Assembly (NCBI GenBank): GCA_033856275.1
Contig: JAWVFJ010000006.1
Location: 67,623 to 131,622, forward strand
Source of the DNA: VRUE01 sp033856275
GTDB lineage: Bacteria > Actinomycetota > Thermoleophilia > Solirubrobacterales > 70-9
Length of the DNA: 64,000 nt
Direction of reading: 5' to 3'
Part shown: piece after piece, positions 8,165 through 16,044 of the stretch
Numbering within the stretch: the stretch's first letter is position 1
How the letters are laid out: each line of letters begins with the position of its first letter
Program-made: the position numbers and the translations under genes
The notes under the pieces: model-generated
Databases searched by the model: none
The model's input: the letters and a program-made list of their open reading frames with translations, nothing else
Told to the model about the DNA's origin: nothing

Positions 8165-9136
8165 CTATCCGCGAAGCTCTGCAAGGCCCTGCTCTTGGCC
8201 GACGATCGGCTCGTAGCCGAGCTCGTCACGGGCCTTGGCGATGTCGATCGTGCACTCCTGGGTCAGCAGCCAGGAGCGGAAGAAAGTCATCGGTGGCTCT
8301 CCCGGCAGGGGCAGGACCTTCCAGGCTGCCTCGCAGATGCGGGCCATCGGGGCCGCGGTCCAGGCGGGCAGGCTGCGGTCGGGAGGCTCGACGCCCTGGG
8401 TGCGCAGCAGCTCGGTGACGAACTCGCGGAAGACGACCGGCTCGCCGTCGGTGACGAAGTATGCCTCGCCAGGTCGACCCTTCTCGGCGGCCAGGACAAG
8501 GCCCTCGACGACGTTGTCGACGTGGGTCGTGTCGGTGACGTTGCGGCCACCGCCCACCCAAGCGAAGCGACCGGCTTCCACGGTCGCGACCATCTCCGGC
8601 AGCAGCGTCGTGTCGCCCTTGCCCCAGACGAAGCGGGGCCGCAGGACGACGGTGTCGAAGCCGTCGCGCGCCGCTTGGCGCACCGCCTGCTCGGCTTTGG
8701 CCTTCGTCGCCGGATAGGGCGCCCGCGAGTCCGGGCGCAGCGGCGCTGTCTCGTCGACGTGGACCAACGGCTCGCCGGCCATCAGCGCCGCCTCGGTCCC
8801 GCAGTGGACGAAGCGCCTCACCCCGGCGCTCGCGCACGCCGCGAGCGCGTTGCGGGTGCCTTCGACGTTGCCGCGCTCGAAGTCCTCCCAAGGTCCCCAC
8901 TCGCCGAGATGGGCGGCGAGGTGGAAAGCGACGCCGGCGCCTTTGGCGCCGGCCGCCAGTGACTCCTGGTCACCGAGCTCGCCCCGGACCGGCTCAGCCC
9001 CCAGCCCGGCGACGCGTCCGGCAGCGTCGTCTGAGCGCGCCAGCGCCCGGACCGCCCGGCCTTCGCTGAGCAGGCGCTGCACCAGCTTGCCGCCGATGAA
9101 CCCCGATCCGCCAGTGACGAAGGCTGTCTCGGCCAT
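8165..9136 (-). CDS. NAD(P)-dependent epimerase/dehydratase (extended SDR)
   Basis: A 323-residue extended short-chain dehydrogenase. The Rossmann nucleotide motif TGGSGFIGGKLVQRL is at residues 8-22. The downstream VAFHLAAHLG and the active-site YPATKAK (YxxxK) are intact, together with the upstream HCGTEAAL (Thr/Ser position). The C-terminal part resembles 3-beta-hydroxysteroid dehydrogenase/isomerase-like and NDP-sugar epimerase-like proteins (VVLRPRFVWGKGD, THVDNVVEGL). The ATG start is only 25 bases from the divergent SDR gene, so both share a very short promoter region. Substrate unknown; a sterol-, hopanoid- or polyketide-like alcohol is as likely as a nucleotide sugar. Confidence 0.9.
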   Translation of the reverse strand: MAETAFVTGGSGFIGGKLVQRLLSEGRAVRALARSDDAAGRVAGLGAEPVRGELGDQESLAAGAKGAGVAFHLAAHLGEWGPWEDFERGNVEGTRNALAACASAGVRRFVHCGTEAALMAGEPLVHVDETAPLRPDSRAPYPATKAKAEQAVRQAARDGFDTVVLRPRFVWGKGDTTLLPEMVATVEAGRFAWVGGGRNVTDTTHVDNVVEGLVLAAEKGRPGEAYFVTDGEPVVFREFVTELLRTQGVEPPDRSLPAWTAAPMARICEAAWKVLPLPGEPPMTFFRSWLLTQECTIDIAKARDELGYEPIVGQEQGLAELRG

Positions 9137-9161
9137 CGCGGGCGATGTTAGCCTGGCTCCG

Positions 9162-10004
9162 GTGAAATCCGTTTTGATCACTGGCGCCTCGACGGGCATC
9201 GGCCGGGCAAGCGCCCTGCGGATGGATGCCGAGGGCTGGCGGGTCTTCGCGAGCGTCCGCAAGGAGGAGGACGCGGCGGGATTGCGCGATGCCGCTTCGG
9301 AGAGGCTCGTGCCGCTGATGCTCGACGTCACCGATGCGGAGCAGATCGACGCGGTCGCTGGGCAGGTCGCCGCTGCGGCGGGGGAGAGCGGACTCGACGG
9401 ACTGGTAAACAACGCCGGCATCGCGGTGATGGCGCCGCTGGAGACGATTCCGCTCGACGACCTACGGCAGCAGCTCGAGGTCAACCTGGTCTCACAGGTC
9501 GCGGTGACGCAGGCAATGCTGCCGCTGATCCGCAAGGCGCGCGGTCGCATTGTTTTCCTCAGCTCGATCGGCGGGCGCATGGCGATGCCTTTTGGCGCCC
9601 CCTACCACGCCTCGAAGTACGGGATCGAGGCTGTGGTCGACAGCCTGCGTCAGGAGCTGCGGCCCTGGAAGATCGAGGTGGTCGCGATTGAGCCGGGCTC
9701 GATCGACACACCGATCTGGGAGCGTGGCGCAGACATCGCCGACGAGATGGCCGAGCGGGCTCCGGCGGCCCAGGAGGCACTCTACGGAGAGAAGATCGAG
9801 CGCTTTCGCGGCGCCGTTCGCCGCACCGCCGAGCGCGGCATCGCGCCCGAGAAGGTGGCCAAGGCGGTCCAGCATGCGCTCAGCGCACGGCGGCCGCGCA
9901 CTCGCTATCTGGTCGGCGCGGACGCGCGCGGGCAGGCGCTGCTGTCTCGGCTCATGCCAGACCGTCTGATGGACCGGATCGTGGCCCGCGCGATGGGTAT
10001 CTGA
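9162..10004 (+). CDS. Short-chain dehydrogenase/reductase (classical SDR)
   Basis: A 280-residue NAD(P)H-dependent oxidoreductase. Visible are the cofactor motif TGASTGIGRASALRM at the N-terminus, LDVTDAEQ (cofactor specificity side), NNAGIAV, the catalytic Ser in VFLSSIGG and the YHASK active site, followed by VVAIEPGSIDTPIW. The chain is about 30 residues longer than a minimal SDR, ending in a basic segment seen in membrane-associated oxidoreductases acting on retinoid- or fatty-acyl-like substrates. GTG 9162 is used because it opens directly into the Rossmann strand; there is almost no leader. Divergent from the epimerase gene and convergent with the cyclase-ATPase gene. Confidence 0.9.
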   Translation: MKSVLITGASTGIGRASALRMDAEGWRVFASVRKEEDAAGLRDAASERLVPLMLDVTDAEQIDAVAGQVAAAAGESGLDGLVNNAGIAVMAPLETIPLDDLRQQLEVNLVSQVAVTQAMLPLIRKARGRIVFLSSIGGRMAMPFGAPYHASKYGIEAVVDSLRQELRPWKIEVVAIEPGSIDTPIWERGADIADEMAERAPAAQEALYGEKIERFRGAVRRTAERGIAPEKVAKAVQHALSARRPRTRYLVGADARGQALLSRLMPDRLMDRIVARAMGI

Positions 10005-10016
10005 CCGGCGCGCCTC

Positions 10017-13000
10017 TCAGCGCGGCGCGCCGAGCGTCTCGCGCGTCATTTCCACCGCTTCGAGGCTGACCATCGCTCCGGTTTCTGCGGCGACCTCGGC
10101 TGCCTCGTCCAGGGCCGTGTCCGCATCGTCCCGTCCCGTGGCGGCGCGGGCGATCGCCACCGCCTGCAGGTCGAGCGGCAACGACCACAGCATGCCGCGT
10201 TCGCGAGCGACCTCGGCTGCCCATTCGGCCAATTCGAGCCCCTCCTCGCCACGGCCCACCCCGACCAGCGCCTCCGCCCGCAGCCCCGCCCGCCAGGTCT
10301 CCATCTCATCGCCGTCGCTGACCGCGGCTCGGTACACGCGCTCGGCCTCTTCGAGCGAATCGAGCGCGCCAGCGTAGTCGCCGGCGGCGATCTGCGTTCC
10401 GCCCAGGTTGGAGAGGGCGAGACTGCGCGAGAAGACGTCGCCAAGCCGTTCGGTCAACTCGCAGTTGCGCCGCGCCAGCGCAATCGCGGCGTCGAGGTCA
10501 CCGCGCATCGCCAGCATTAGCGCCTGGTTGCTGCGGGTCCAGCTGGCGATCTCAGGGTCGCCCTCCTCGGTGGCGATCCGCAACGCAGCGTTGAACTGCG
10601 CTTCGGCGTCCTCGAGGCGGCCGCGCTCGCGCATCACCAGCCCCTTGGCCATCGTCGCCCAGGCGACTGGGCTGCCGATGATGATCCCAGCGCCGGCGCG
10701 GCGATCGTCGCCGGCCAGGTCGAGTACTTCGTCGAGCGCCTGGTCGAAACCGTCGAAGTCACCCGTACAGAGGCGAGCATAGGAGCCGGCGGCCCGGATT
10801 GCAATGCGCAGGTGCAGGTCACCGGAGGCGTCGGCGAGGTCGATCGTTTCCCGCACCGCCTCCAGCCAGCGCGAGGCTACGTGCGGTATGCCCGGCCGCG
10901 CGTCGGTGGCGACCTTGAGCAGCGCCAGCGAGTGCAAGTCACCGGTCCTCTTCGCGATCTCCTCGGCTTCGGCGGTGAGGCGCGCTTCCTCCTCGTCGTC
11001 CATTCCGAGTCGCCAGGCGAAGTCGAGTTGCAACAGGCGCGACATCACCGCCATCGCCATTGTCTCGTCGGTCTCCTCGAGTTCTTCAGTCAACTCCATC
11101 GCCTTCCGCCACAACCGCAGCGCGTCCTGCGGGCGACTGCTGCCGGCCCAGTAGGCAGCTCGTGCCGACCAGCGCGCCGCTTCGAGCGGTTCCCCACCGG
11201 CCTCCATGTGGCTGGCCACCAGGGCCGCAAGCTCGTCGTGGCGATCGGGATTGAGCTCGATCAGGACGCGGGCGGTGGCCGCGTGCGTGGCCGCGCGGTG
11301 CTCGGCCAGTTGGGTGCCGTAGGCGACCTCGCGGGTTAGCGGGTGGCGGAAGGAGAAGACCCGTTCCGGGTAGACCTCGGTCTCGAAGAGGAAGCCGCCC
11401 TCGGTCAGCTCGCAGAGCGCCGCCCGATAGTCCTCGTCGTCACTAAGGCCGGACACCATCCCCAGCGCCCGCTCACTGATCTCCTTGTTGGTCACCGAAG
11501 CCGCCTGTAGCAATTGCTTGGTGCTCGGGCCGAGCCGGTCGATTCGCGCTGCCAGCACCGTCTGCACGCTGGCCGGCACTCCCGTGTCCTCGACCGGCCG
11601 CGCCAGCCGGTAGGCGCCGCGCTCGCCCTCGAGGTTGCCGGCTTCGGCGAGGCCGCGGACGATCTCCTCGATGAAGAAAGGGTTGCCGGCGGTGCGCTCG
11701 TGGATCAGCTCGCCGAGGCCATCGAGCGAGGGGTCCTCACCGGTCAGGTCGCGCAGCAACTCGCGGGTGTCCTCGGGCCCGAGCGGCTCCAGTGAGATGC
11801 CGCGGTAGCTGCTCGCTCCGGCCCATTCGGCGCTGTATTCGGGGCGGAAGTTGACGATCGCCAGCGTCTTGGTGCCCTCGACCGAGGAGATCAGCTCGCC
11901 GAGCAGGGTGGCGCTGCCCTCGTCCATCCAGTGCAGGTCCTCGACCAGGGCGACGATGGAGTGGCGCCGGTTGGGCGCTCGCACGAGGCGGCAGACGGCA
12001 CCGCGCAGCGCCCGGTGGCGCGCCTCGGCGCTCAGCTGCGGCAGTGGCCGATCGGGGTCGGGGACGCCGAGGAAGTCGAAGAGCAGCGGCAGGTCCTCGG
12101 CGAAGTCGGGATCGAGCAGCAGGGTACGCCCGGCGATCTTCTCGCGCACGATCCGCTCCGTATCACCGTCGGCGATGCCGAAGTAGGAGCGCAGCATCTG
12201 CAGCACCGGCATGAAGGGGATCGCGCGGCCATGTGCCTGTGCCTGGCATTCGAAGACTTCGACGCCGCGCTCGCGGCAGCGTTCGGCGAACTCGTGGCAG
12301 AGTCGGCTCTTGCCGATCCCCGGCTCGGCGACGATGCCGACCGCGGCCCCCTCGCTGCGCTCGGCCCGCTCAAGCGCCGCTTCGAGCACGGCCATCTCCT
12401 CGTCGCGGCCGACGAAGCGGGAGAAGCCGCGCTCGCGCGAGAGGTCGAGTCGCGAGCGGGCGGCGCCGACTCCGGACAGCTCGAAGACCCCGACCGGCTG
12501 GCTGGCACCCTTGATCTCGAAGTGGCCGAGGTCCTCCAGGTCCATGAAGCCGTGGGCGAGTTCGGCGGTGCTCTCGGTCAGGTAGGCCTTGCCGGGCTCG
12601 GCGAGCGCCTCCATCCGCTGGGCCAGGCCGACCGTGTGGCCGACCGCCGTGTAGCCGCCCTCGCCGATCTCACCGGCGACGACCTCGCCGGAGTTGATCC
12701 CGATCCGAGTCGAGAAGTTGAGCCCGTGCTTGCGGCGCAACTCGGCGGCGTACTCGCCGACGTCGTCGAGCATCTTCAATGCCGCGTAGCAAGCGCGCCG
12801 CGCGTGGTCCTCGTGCGCGACCGGCGCGCCGAAGACGGCCATGATCCCGTCGCCGGTGAACTTGTCGACCGTCCCCTCGAAGCGATGGACGGCATCGGCG
12901 AGGGTGGAGAAGAACCGTTGCATGATTGCGTGCCACTGCTCGGGGTCCTGCCGCTCGGCCATGTCCATCGACCCCTGGACGTCGGCGAAGAGGACCGTTA

Positions 13001-13040
13001 CCTGCTTGCGCTCGCCACCAAGCTGCGCGATCTCACTCAT
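10017..13040 (-). CDS. Class III nucleotidyl cyclase domain fused to AAA-type ATPase and TPR region
   Basis: A 1007-residue multidomain signalling protein. Residues 10-185 form a class III adenylate/guanylate cyclase domain; both metal-binding Asp are visible (D20 in LFADVQGS, D64 in KFTGDGIMAVFG), with INSGEVVAGEIG following, so catalysis looks possible. Residues 205-650 hold a predicted NTPase: FVGRDEEM, Walker A EPGIGKSR (239-246) and a Walker B-like ALVEDLHWMD. The remaining 350 residues are helical repeats with TPR character. The architecture matches large LuxR/SARP-like or cyclase-linked STAND ATPases common in Actinobacteria, but I see no DNA-binding domain. The gene is divergent from the nitrilase-TetR operon. 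The signal sensed and the nucleotide product are unknown. Confidence 0.9.
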   Translation of the reverse strand: MSEIAQLGGERKQVTVLFADVQGSMDMAERQDPEQWHAIMQRFFSTLADAVHRFEGTVDKFTGDGIMAVFGAPVAHEDHARRACYAALKMLDDVGEYAAELRRKHGLNFSTRIGINSGEVVAGEIGEGGYTAVGHTVGLAQRMEALAEPGKAYLTESTAELAHGFMDLEDLGHFEIKGASQPVGVFELSGVGAARSRLDLSRERGFSRFVGRDEEMAVLEAALERAERSEGAAVGIVAEPGIGKSRLCHEFAERCRERGVEVFECQAQAHGRAIPFMPVLQMLRSYFGIADGDTERIVREKIAGRTLLLDPDFAEDLPLLFDFLGVPDPDRPLPQLSAEARHRALRGAVCRLVRAPNRRHSIVALVEDLHWMDEGSATLLGELISSVEGTKTLAIVNFRPEYSAEWAGASSYRGISLEPLGPEDTRELLRDLTGEDPSLDGLGELIHERTAGNPFFIEEIVRGLAEAGNLEGERGAYRLARPVEDTGVPASVQTVLAARIDRLGPSTKQLLQAASVTNKEISERALGMVSGLSDDEDYRAALCELTEGGFLFETEVYPERVFSFRHPLTREVAYGTQLAEHRAATHAATARVLIELNPDRHDELAALVASHMEAGGEPLEAARWSARAAYWAGSSRPQDALRLWRKAMELTEELEETDETMAMAVMSRLLQLDFAWRLGMDDEEEARLTAEAEEIAKRTGDLHSLALLKVATDARPGIPHVASRWLEAVRETIDLADASGDLHLRIAIRAAGSYARLCTGDFDGFDQALDEVLDLAGDDRRAGAGIIIGSPVAWATMAKGLVMRERGRLEDAEAQFNAALRIATEEGDPEIASWTRSNQALMLAMRGDLDAAIALARRNCELTERLGDVFSRSLALSNLGGTQIAAGDYAGALDSLEEAERVYRAAVSDGDEMETWRAGLRAEALVGVGRGEEGLELAEWAAEVARERGMLWSLPLDLQAVAIARAATGRDDADTALDEAAEVAAETGAMVSLEAVEMTRETLGAPR

Positions 13041-13081
13041 GCAGCCGAAGCTTACGCCTGCACCTATACTGAGCAAACCGA

Positions 13082-13097
13082 TTGACTGGTCAGTCAA
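13082..13097. promoter_or_regulatory. TetR-type operator palindrome upstream of nitrilase-TetR operon
   Basis: TTGACTGGTCAGTCAA consists of perfect 7-bp arms around a 2-bp centre. It lies just downstream of a TATACT sequence (13065-13070) that could be a -10 box and 26 bases before the nitrilase start. A bound repressor would block transcription. Near-identical palindromes occur at 31215-31230 and 62702-62717. The TetR gene in this operon is the obvious candidate binder. Confidence 0.75.
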
Positions 13098-13122
13098 CCA
13101 GGGAGCCAAAAAAGGAAACTCT

Positions 13123-13953
13123 TTGCGCGCAGCGGTCGTACAGCTCAACTCCACCGGGGAGAAGGCACGGAACCTCACCACCGCCGAGCGGCTGGTACGA
13201 GCCGCCGCTGCGGATGGAGCTGAGCTAGTGGCACTGCCGGAGAAGTGGAACCTCTTGGCAGGTGGCGAAGAGCTGGTAGCCGGCGCCGAGGCGCTCGATG
13301 GCCCGAGTCTCAGCGCCGCGCGCGCTTGGGCCAGTGAGCTGGGGGTCCATCTGCTCGCTGGCAGCATCTCCGAGCGGGGAACTGGCGGCAAGGCATTCAA
13401 CACCTCGGTGCTGATCGGCAACAACGGCGAAGACCTCGCTGTCTATCGCAAGATCCACATGTTCGACGTCGAGGTTGGTGGGGTCGCTTACCGAGAGTCC
13501 GAGCACGAGGAGGCCGGTGCGGAGATCCTCACCACCCTGATGGGCGACCTCACGGTGGGCCTGAGCGTCTGTTACGACCTGCGCTTTCCCGAGCTCTTCC
13601 GGATCCTTGCGGTGCGTGGCGCTCGCCTCTTCACAGTGCCATCCGCGTTCACGCTGGCGACCGGGCGCGACCACTGGGAGGTCCTGCTGCGCGCCCGGGC
13701 GATCGAGAACCAAGCTTTTGTCCTTGCTCCCAATCAAGTCGGTGAGGCACCGCCTCACTTCAGCTCTAACGGCCGCTCGATGATCGTCGACCCCTGGGGA
13801 GTGGTGTTGGCGACCGCCCCCGACGAGGAGTGCTTCGCCGCCGCCGAGCTCGACTTTGGCGATCAGGACCGCATCCGCGAGTCACTGCCCTCGCTGGCCA
13901 ACCGCCGGCCGCAAGCTTACGCCTGGCCGCGGCTCATAGAGGCTCATGCCTAA
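13123..13953 (+). CDS. Carbon-nitrogen hydrolase (nitrilase superfamily, Nit2/omega-amidase-like)
   Basis: A 276-residue amidase-type hydrolase. The Glu-Lys-Cys triad is complete: E40 in ALPEKW, K110 in YRKIHMFD and C150 in SVCYDLRFPELFR. The spacing and the YRKIHMFD / CYDLRFPELF forms fit the Nit1/Nit2 branch, which hydrolyses deaminated glutathione or alpha-keto-omega-amides rather than nitriles. The TTG start is supported by AAAAAGGA 6-8 bases upstream. Its TAA overlaps the ATG of the TetR gene (TAATG), showing an operon. A palindromic operator lies upstream. True substrate unknown; the link with an acyl-CoA-type regulon could mean amide or acyl-amine degradation, which is inference. Confidence 0.88.
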   Translation: MRAAVVQLNSTGEKARNLTTAERLVRAAAADGAELVALPEKWNLLAGGEELVAGAEALDGPSLSAARAWASELGVHLLAGSISERGTGGKAFNTSVLIGNNGEDLAVYRKIHMFDVEVGGVAYRESEHEEAGAEILTTLMGDLTVGLSVCYDLRFPELFRILAVRGARLFTVPSAFTLATGRDHWEVLLRARAIENQAFVLAPNQVGEAPPHFSSNGRSMIVDPWGVVLATAPDEECFAAAELDFGDQDRIRESLPSLANRRPQAYAWPRLIEAHA

Positions 13954-14552
13954 TGGCAAAGGCACCGCCGATCGACAAGCGCCGCCAGATCCTCGATGCA
14001 GCGATCCGCGTCTTCGCCCGCCAGGGCTTTCATTCGACTCGGGTTTCCGATATCGCCGACGAGGCGGGGGTCGCTTACGGGCTCGTCTATCACTACTTCA
14101 AGTCCAAGGATGAGGTGCTCAACGAGCTCTTCAACGAGCGTTGGTCGTTGCTGCTGACGGCGATCGAGGAGGCTGACCGCGAAGGCGCATCCCCGCGCGC
14201 CAAGCTGGAAGCGGTCGCCGGCTTCATCGTCGATTCCTACCGCCACGACCCCGAGCTGATGAAGGTGATCATCGTCGAGGTCACGCGGGCGGCGAACTCC
14301 TTCGGCCGCACTCACCTGTCAGAGATTCGCCGTGCTTATGACTCGATCGCCAAGATCGTCGCCGACGGTCAGGCGGCCGGGGTTTTCCGCCGCGACATCG
14401 ACGCCAACTTTGTCTCGATGTCCTTCTACGGGGCAATAGAGCAGCTGCTCTCCGGCTGGATCTTCGAGGTGATCCCGGCCGCCGATAGCGACTTCGACCA
14501 GGCAAAGACCTTGCTGGTGACGACGATTTGCGACGGTCTCGAGCCCCGATAG
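13953..14552 (+). CDS. TetR/AcrR family transcriptional regulator
   Basis: A 199-residue repressor. The helix-turn-helix occupies residues 10-55 (RQILDAAIRVFARQGF, VSDIADEAGVAYGLVYHYFKSK), followed by an all-helical ligand-binding domain including EVTRAANSFGRTHLSEIR and a C-terminal dimerisation region. This form resembles FadR/PsrA-type TetR proteins that bind acyl-CoAs. Translation is coupled to the nitrilase gene (TAATG). The 16-bp palindrome upstream of the operon suggests autoregulation. The same palindrome before an aldehyde dehydrogenase and an acyl-CoA dehydrogenase suggests a wider fatty-acid or aldehyde regulon. Effector assignment is inference. Confidence 0.9.
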   Translation: MAKAPPIDKRRQILDAAIRVFARQGFHSTRVSDIADEAGVAYGLVYHYFKSKDEVLNELFNERWSLLLTAIEEADREGASPRAKLEAVAGFIVDSYRHDPELMKVIIVEVTRAANSFGRTHLSEIRRAYDSIAKIVADGQAAGVFRRDIDANFVSMSFYGAIEQLLSGWIFEVIPAADSDFDQAKTLLVTTICDGLEPR

Positions 14553-14567
14553 GTATGGTCGAGGTCA

Positions 14568-14702
14568 ATGGATAACGACATCGCCAAACGTCTGATCTGG
14601 AGCGGCATGTTGGCCGCCAGCGGCGCGCTTGCCAGCATCGTCGCAACGCGCCTGGCCGCTCTCGTCTGGCGGCGCATCTACAACGAGGATCCGCCTGAGT
14701 AG
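14568..14702 (+). CDS. 44-residue single-pass membrane protein
   Basis: A very short gene (MDNDIAKRLIWSGM, ending NEDPPE) with one hydrophobic helix of about 20 residues (GMLAASGALASIVATRLAAL) flanked by basic residues. GAGG lies 4 bases before the ATG. It sits 15 bases after the TetR gene and 1 base before the GTG of the holin-like gene. The tight packing with two other small envelope proteins supports it being real. Function unknown; it may be a partner of the DUF3618 and holin-like proteins. Confidence 0.65.
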   Translation: MDNDIAKRLIWSGMLAASGALASIVATRLAALVWRRIYNEDPPE

Positions 14703-14703
14703 C

Positions 14704-15141
14704 GTGGCCGACGGCACCGGCATACCTCCGCAGCCCCAAGACGAGCGCTCGGTCAGCGAGCTCGTCTTCGACGTCGCTGAGAAGAGTTCCTCGCTGGTTC
14801 GCGAGGAGATTGAGCTAGCCAAGACCGAGGTCTCCGAAAAGGTCAGCAAGCTCCTGCGCGGTTCGGTCGTTGGTCTCGCGGCCGGCACCTTCGCCTTCCT
14901 AGCACTGATCCTGGTCATGGAGGGAGTCGCCTGGCTGCTCGCCGAAGAGGTCTTCGACGGCAACGCCTGGCCCGGCTTCTTTGTCGAGGCCGCGCTCTTC
15001 CTCTTGATCGCCGCTGCCGCTGGATTCATCGCCTACCGCTCGGTCCAGGCCGGTGCGCCGCCGGTGCCCGAGCAGGCGATCGAAGAGGCGAAGTTGACCA
15101 AGGCGACGCTGGAATCTGGCGCGAAGGCGGGCAAGGAATGA
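14704..15141 (+). CDS. Phage holin family-like (YqjE/PF07332-type) membrane protein
   Basis: A 145-residue integral membrane protein with an N-terminal amphipathic stretch (SVSELVFDVAEKSSSLVREE), two long hydrophobic hairpin helices (about residues 55-80 and 90-115) and a polar C-terminal tail. The motif of paired Val/Leu-Arg-Glu-Glu before the first helix is characteristic of the actinobacterial holin-like/YqjE family, which is chromosomal and not phage-lytic. Start GTG 14704. Its end overlaps the DUF3618 gene (ATGA), a pairing recurrent in Actinobacteria and usually thought to relate to envelope integrity or stress. Confidence 0.8.
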   Translation: MADGTGIPPQPQDERSVSELVFDVAEKSSSLVREEIELAKTEVSEKVSKLLRGSVVGLAAGTFAFLALILVMEGVAWLLAEEVFDGNAWPGFFVEAALFLLIAAAAGFIAYRSVQAGAPPVPEQAIEEAKLTKATLESGAKAGKE

Positions 15142-15389
15142 GCGCCCACCCCGAGCCCGCCCGCCCCTCGACCGCCGGCACGCCGGGCCGTTCAGCGGCG
15201 GAGATCCGCCGCGACATCGACCTTCAGCGCCGCGATCTCGGCAGCTCCGTGGAGATCCTGCGCGGCCGGGTCACCGAATTGACCGACTGGCGCCGGCAGG
15301 TGGCCGAGCATCGCTCGCAGCTGATCGTCGGCGCCGCTGTCGCCGGCTTCGCCCTCGGCGGTCTGATGATGCTGCGCCGCCGCCGCTAG
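15138..15389 (+). CDS. DUF3618-type small membrane protein
   Basis: An 83-residue protein. The central segment SAAEIRRDIDLQRRDLGSS followed by LRGRVTEL is the DUF3618 signature, a charged helix predicted to be amphipathic. It ends in one transmembrane helix (LIVGAAVAGFALGGLMML) and an Arg-rich tail. ATG overlaps the holin-like gene stop. It is probably membrane tethered with the helix on one face of the membrane and may act with its two upstream neighbours. No enzymatic residues are evident. Confidence 0.8.
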   Translation: MSAHPEPARPSTAGTPGRSAAEIRRDIDLQRRDLGSSVEILRGRVTELTDWRRQVAEHRSQLIVGAAVAGFALGGLMMLRRRR

Positions 15390-15397
15390 TCCGATCC

Positions 15398-15631
15398 GTG
15401 GCTGACCTGGGGGAGATCAAGCGGATGATCGAGGCCGGGTTGCCCGGCGCGACGGTCGAGGTAGTCGACGAGACCGGCAGTGGGGATCACCTGAGGGCGA
15501 CTGTCTCGGCATCTCAGTTCGAGGGTCTCTCGCGACTCGACCAGCACCGTTTGGTCAAGGCCGCGGTGAAGGAGCGCTTCGACGATGGGGCCATCCACGC
15601 GCTCTCGGTGAAGACCGAGCTGCCCGGATAG
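15398..15631 (+). CDS. BolA family protein
   Basis: A 77-residue BolA/IbaG-type protein (IEAGLPGATVEVVDETGSGDHL, then FEGLSRLDQHRLVKAA and IHALSVKTELPG). BolA proteins bind monothiol glutaredoxins and share a [2Fe-2S] cluster with them through a conserved His; H32 in SGDHL and the His in LDQHRLV are available here. A CGFS glutaredoxin gene follows 13 bases later, which strongly supports the assignment and a role in iron-sulfur trafficking or iron sensing. Start GTG 15398 is 8 bases after the DUF3618 stop. Confidence 0.9.
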   Translation: MADLGEIKRMIEAGLPGATVEVVDETGSGDHLRATVSASQFEGLSRLDQHRLVKAAVKERFDDGAIHALSVKTELPG

Positions 15632-15644
15632 CTACTCTGTGCCA

Positions 15645-16031
15645 ATGGCCGACGCAGAACTGAAGCAGAAGATCGAGGAGCTGATCGCCGCCAACCCGGT
15701 GCTGCTCTTCATGAAGGGCACCCCGGAAATGCCGCGCTGCGGCTTCTCGATGCGAGTCGTGCAGGTGCTCGATTCCCTCGACGTCGAGTACGGCGCGATC
15801 GACGTGTTGCCCGCGCTGCAGCCGTTGCGCGAAGTCACCGCTGAGATCTCCGACTGGCAGACCTTCCCGCAGCTCTACGTCAACGGCGAGCTGCTCGGCG
15901 GTGCCGACATCGTCGAAGAGATGTTCGACTCCGGCGAGCTGGCCGAGGCCCTGGGCGCCGAGCAGCCCGAGGCCGCACCGGCAGCCGCCGCCGCGTCTCC
16001 GGCGCAGTCGCCCCCGCTGCAGATCGAATAG
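15645..16031 (+). CDS. Monothiol CGFS glutaredoxin (Grx4/GrxD type)
   Basis: A 128-residue monothiol glutaredoxin with the active site C32-G-F-S35, the KGTPEMP motif just before it and the cis-Pro region FPQLYVNGELLGGADIV that binds glutathione. CGFS glutaredoxins bind a [2Fe-2S] cluster with BolA and deliver it to A-type carriers. Both partner types flank this gene (BolA upstream, HesB/ErpA-like downstream on the other strand). Residues after about 108 form an unusual Ala/Pro-rich acidic tail absent from standard GrxD. GTG 15639 is an in-frame alternative start; ATG 15645 is preferred. Confidence 0.93.
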   Translation: MADAELKQKIEELIAANPVLLFMKGTPEMPRCGFSMRVVQVLDSLDVEYGAIDVLPALQPLREVTAEISDWQTFPQLYVNGELLGGADIVEEMFDSGELAEALGAEQPEAAPAAAAASPAQSPPLQIE

Positions 16032-16044
16032 TCGTCGTGCAGCG

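Noticed and set aside
11931..13085. 384-codon plus-strand frame opposite the cyclase gene
   Set aside because: Antisense shadow of the cyclase/ATPase gene with no recognisable domain.
14704..15141. Prophage holin gene
   Set aside because: No other phage gene is nearby and the protein pairs with DUF3618 as in chromosomal actinobacterial loci.
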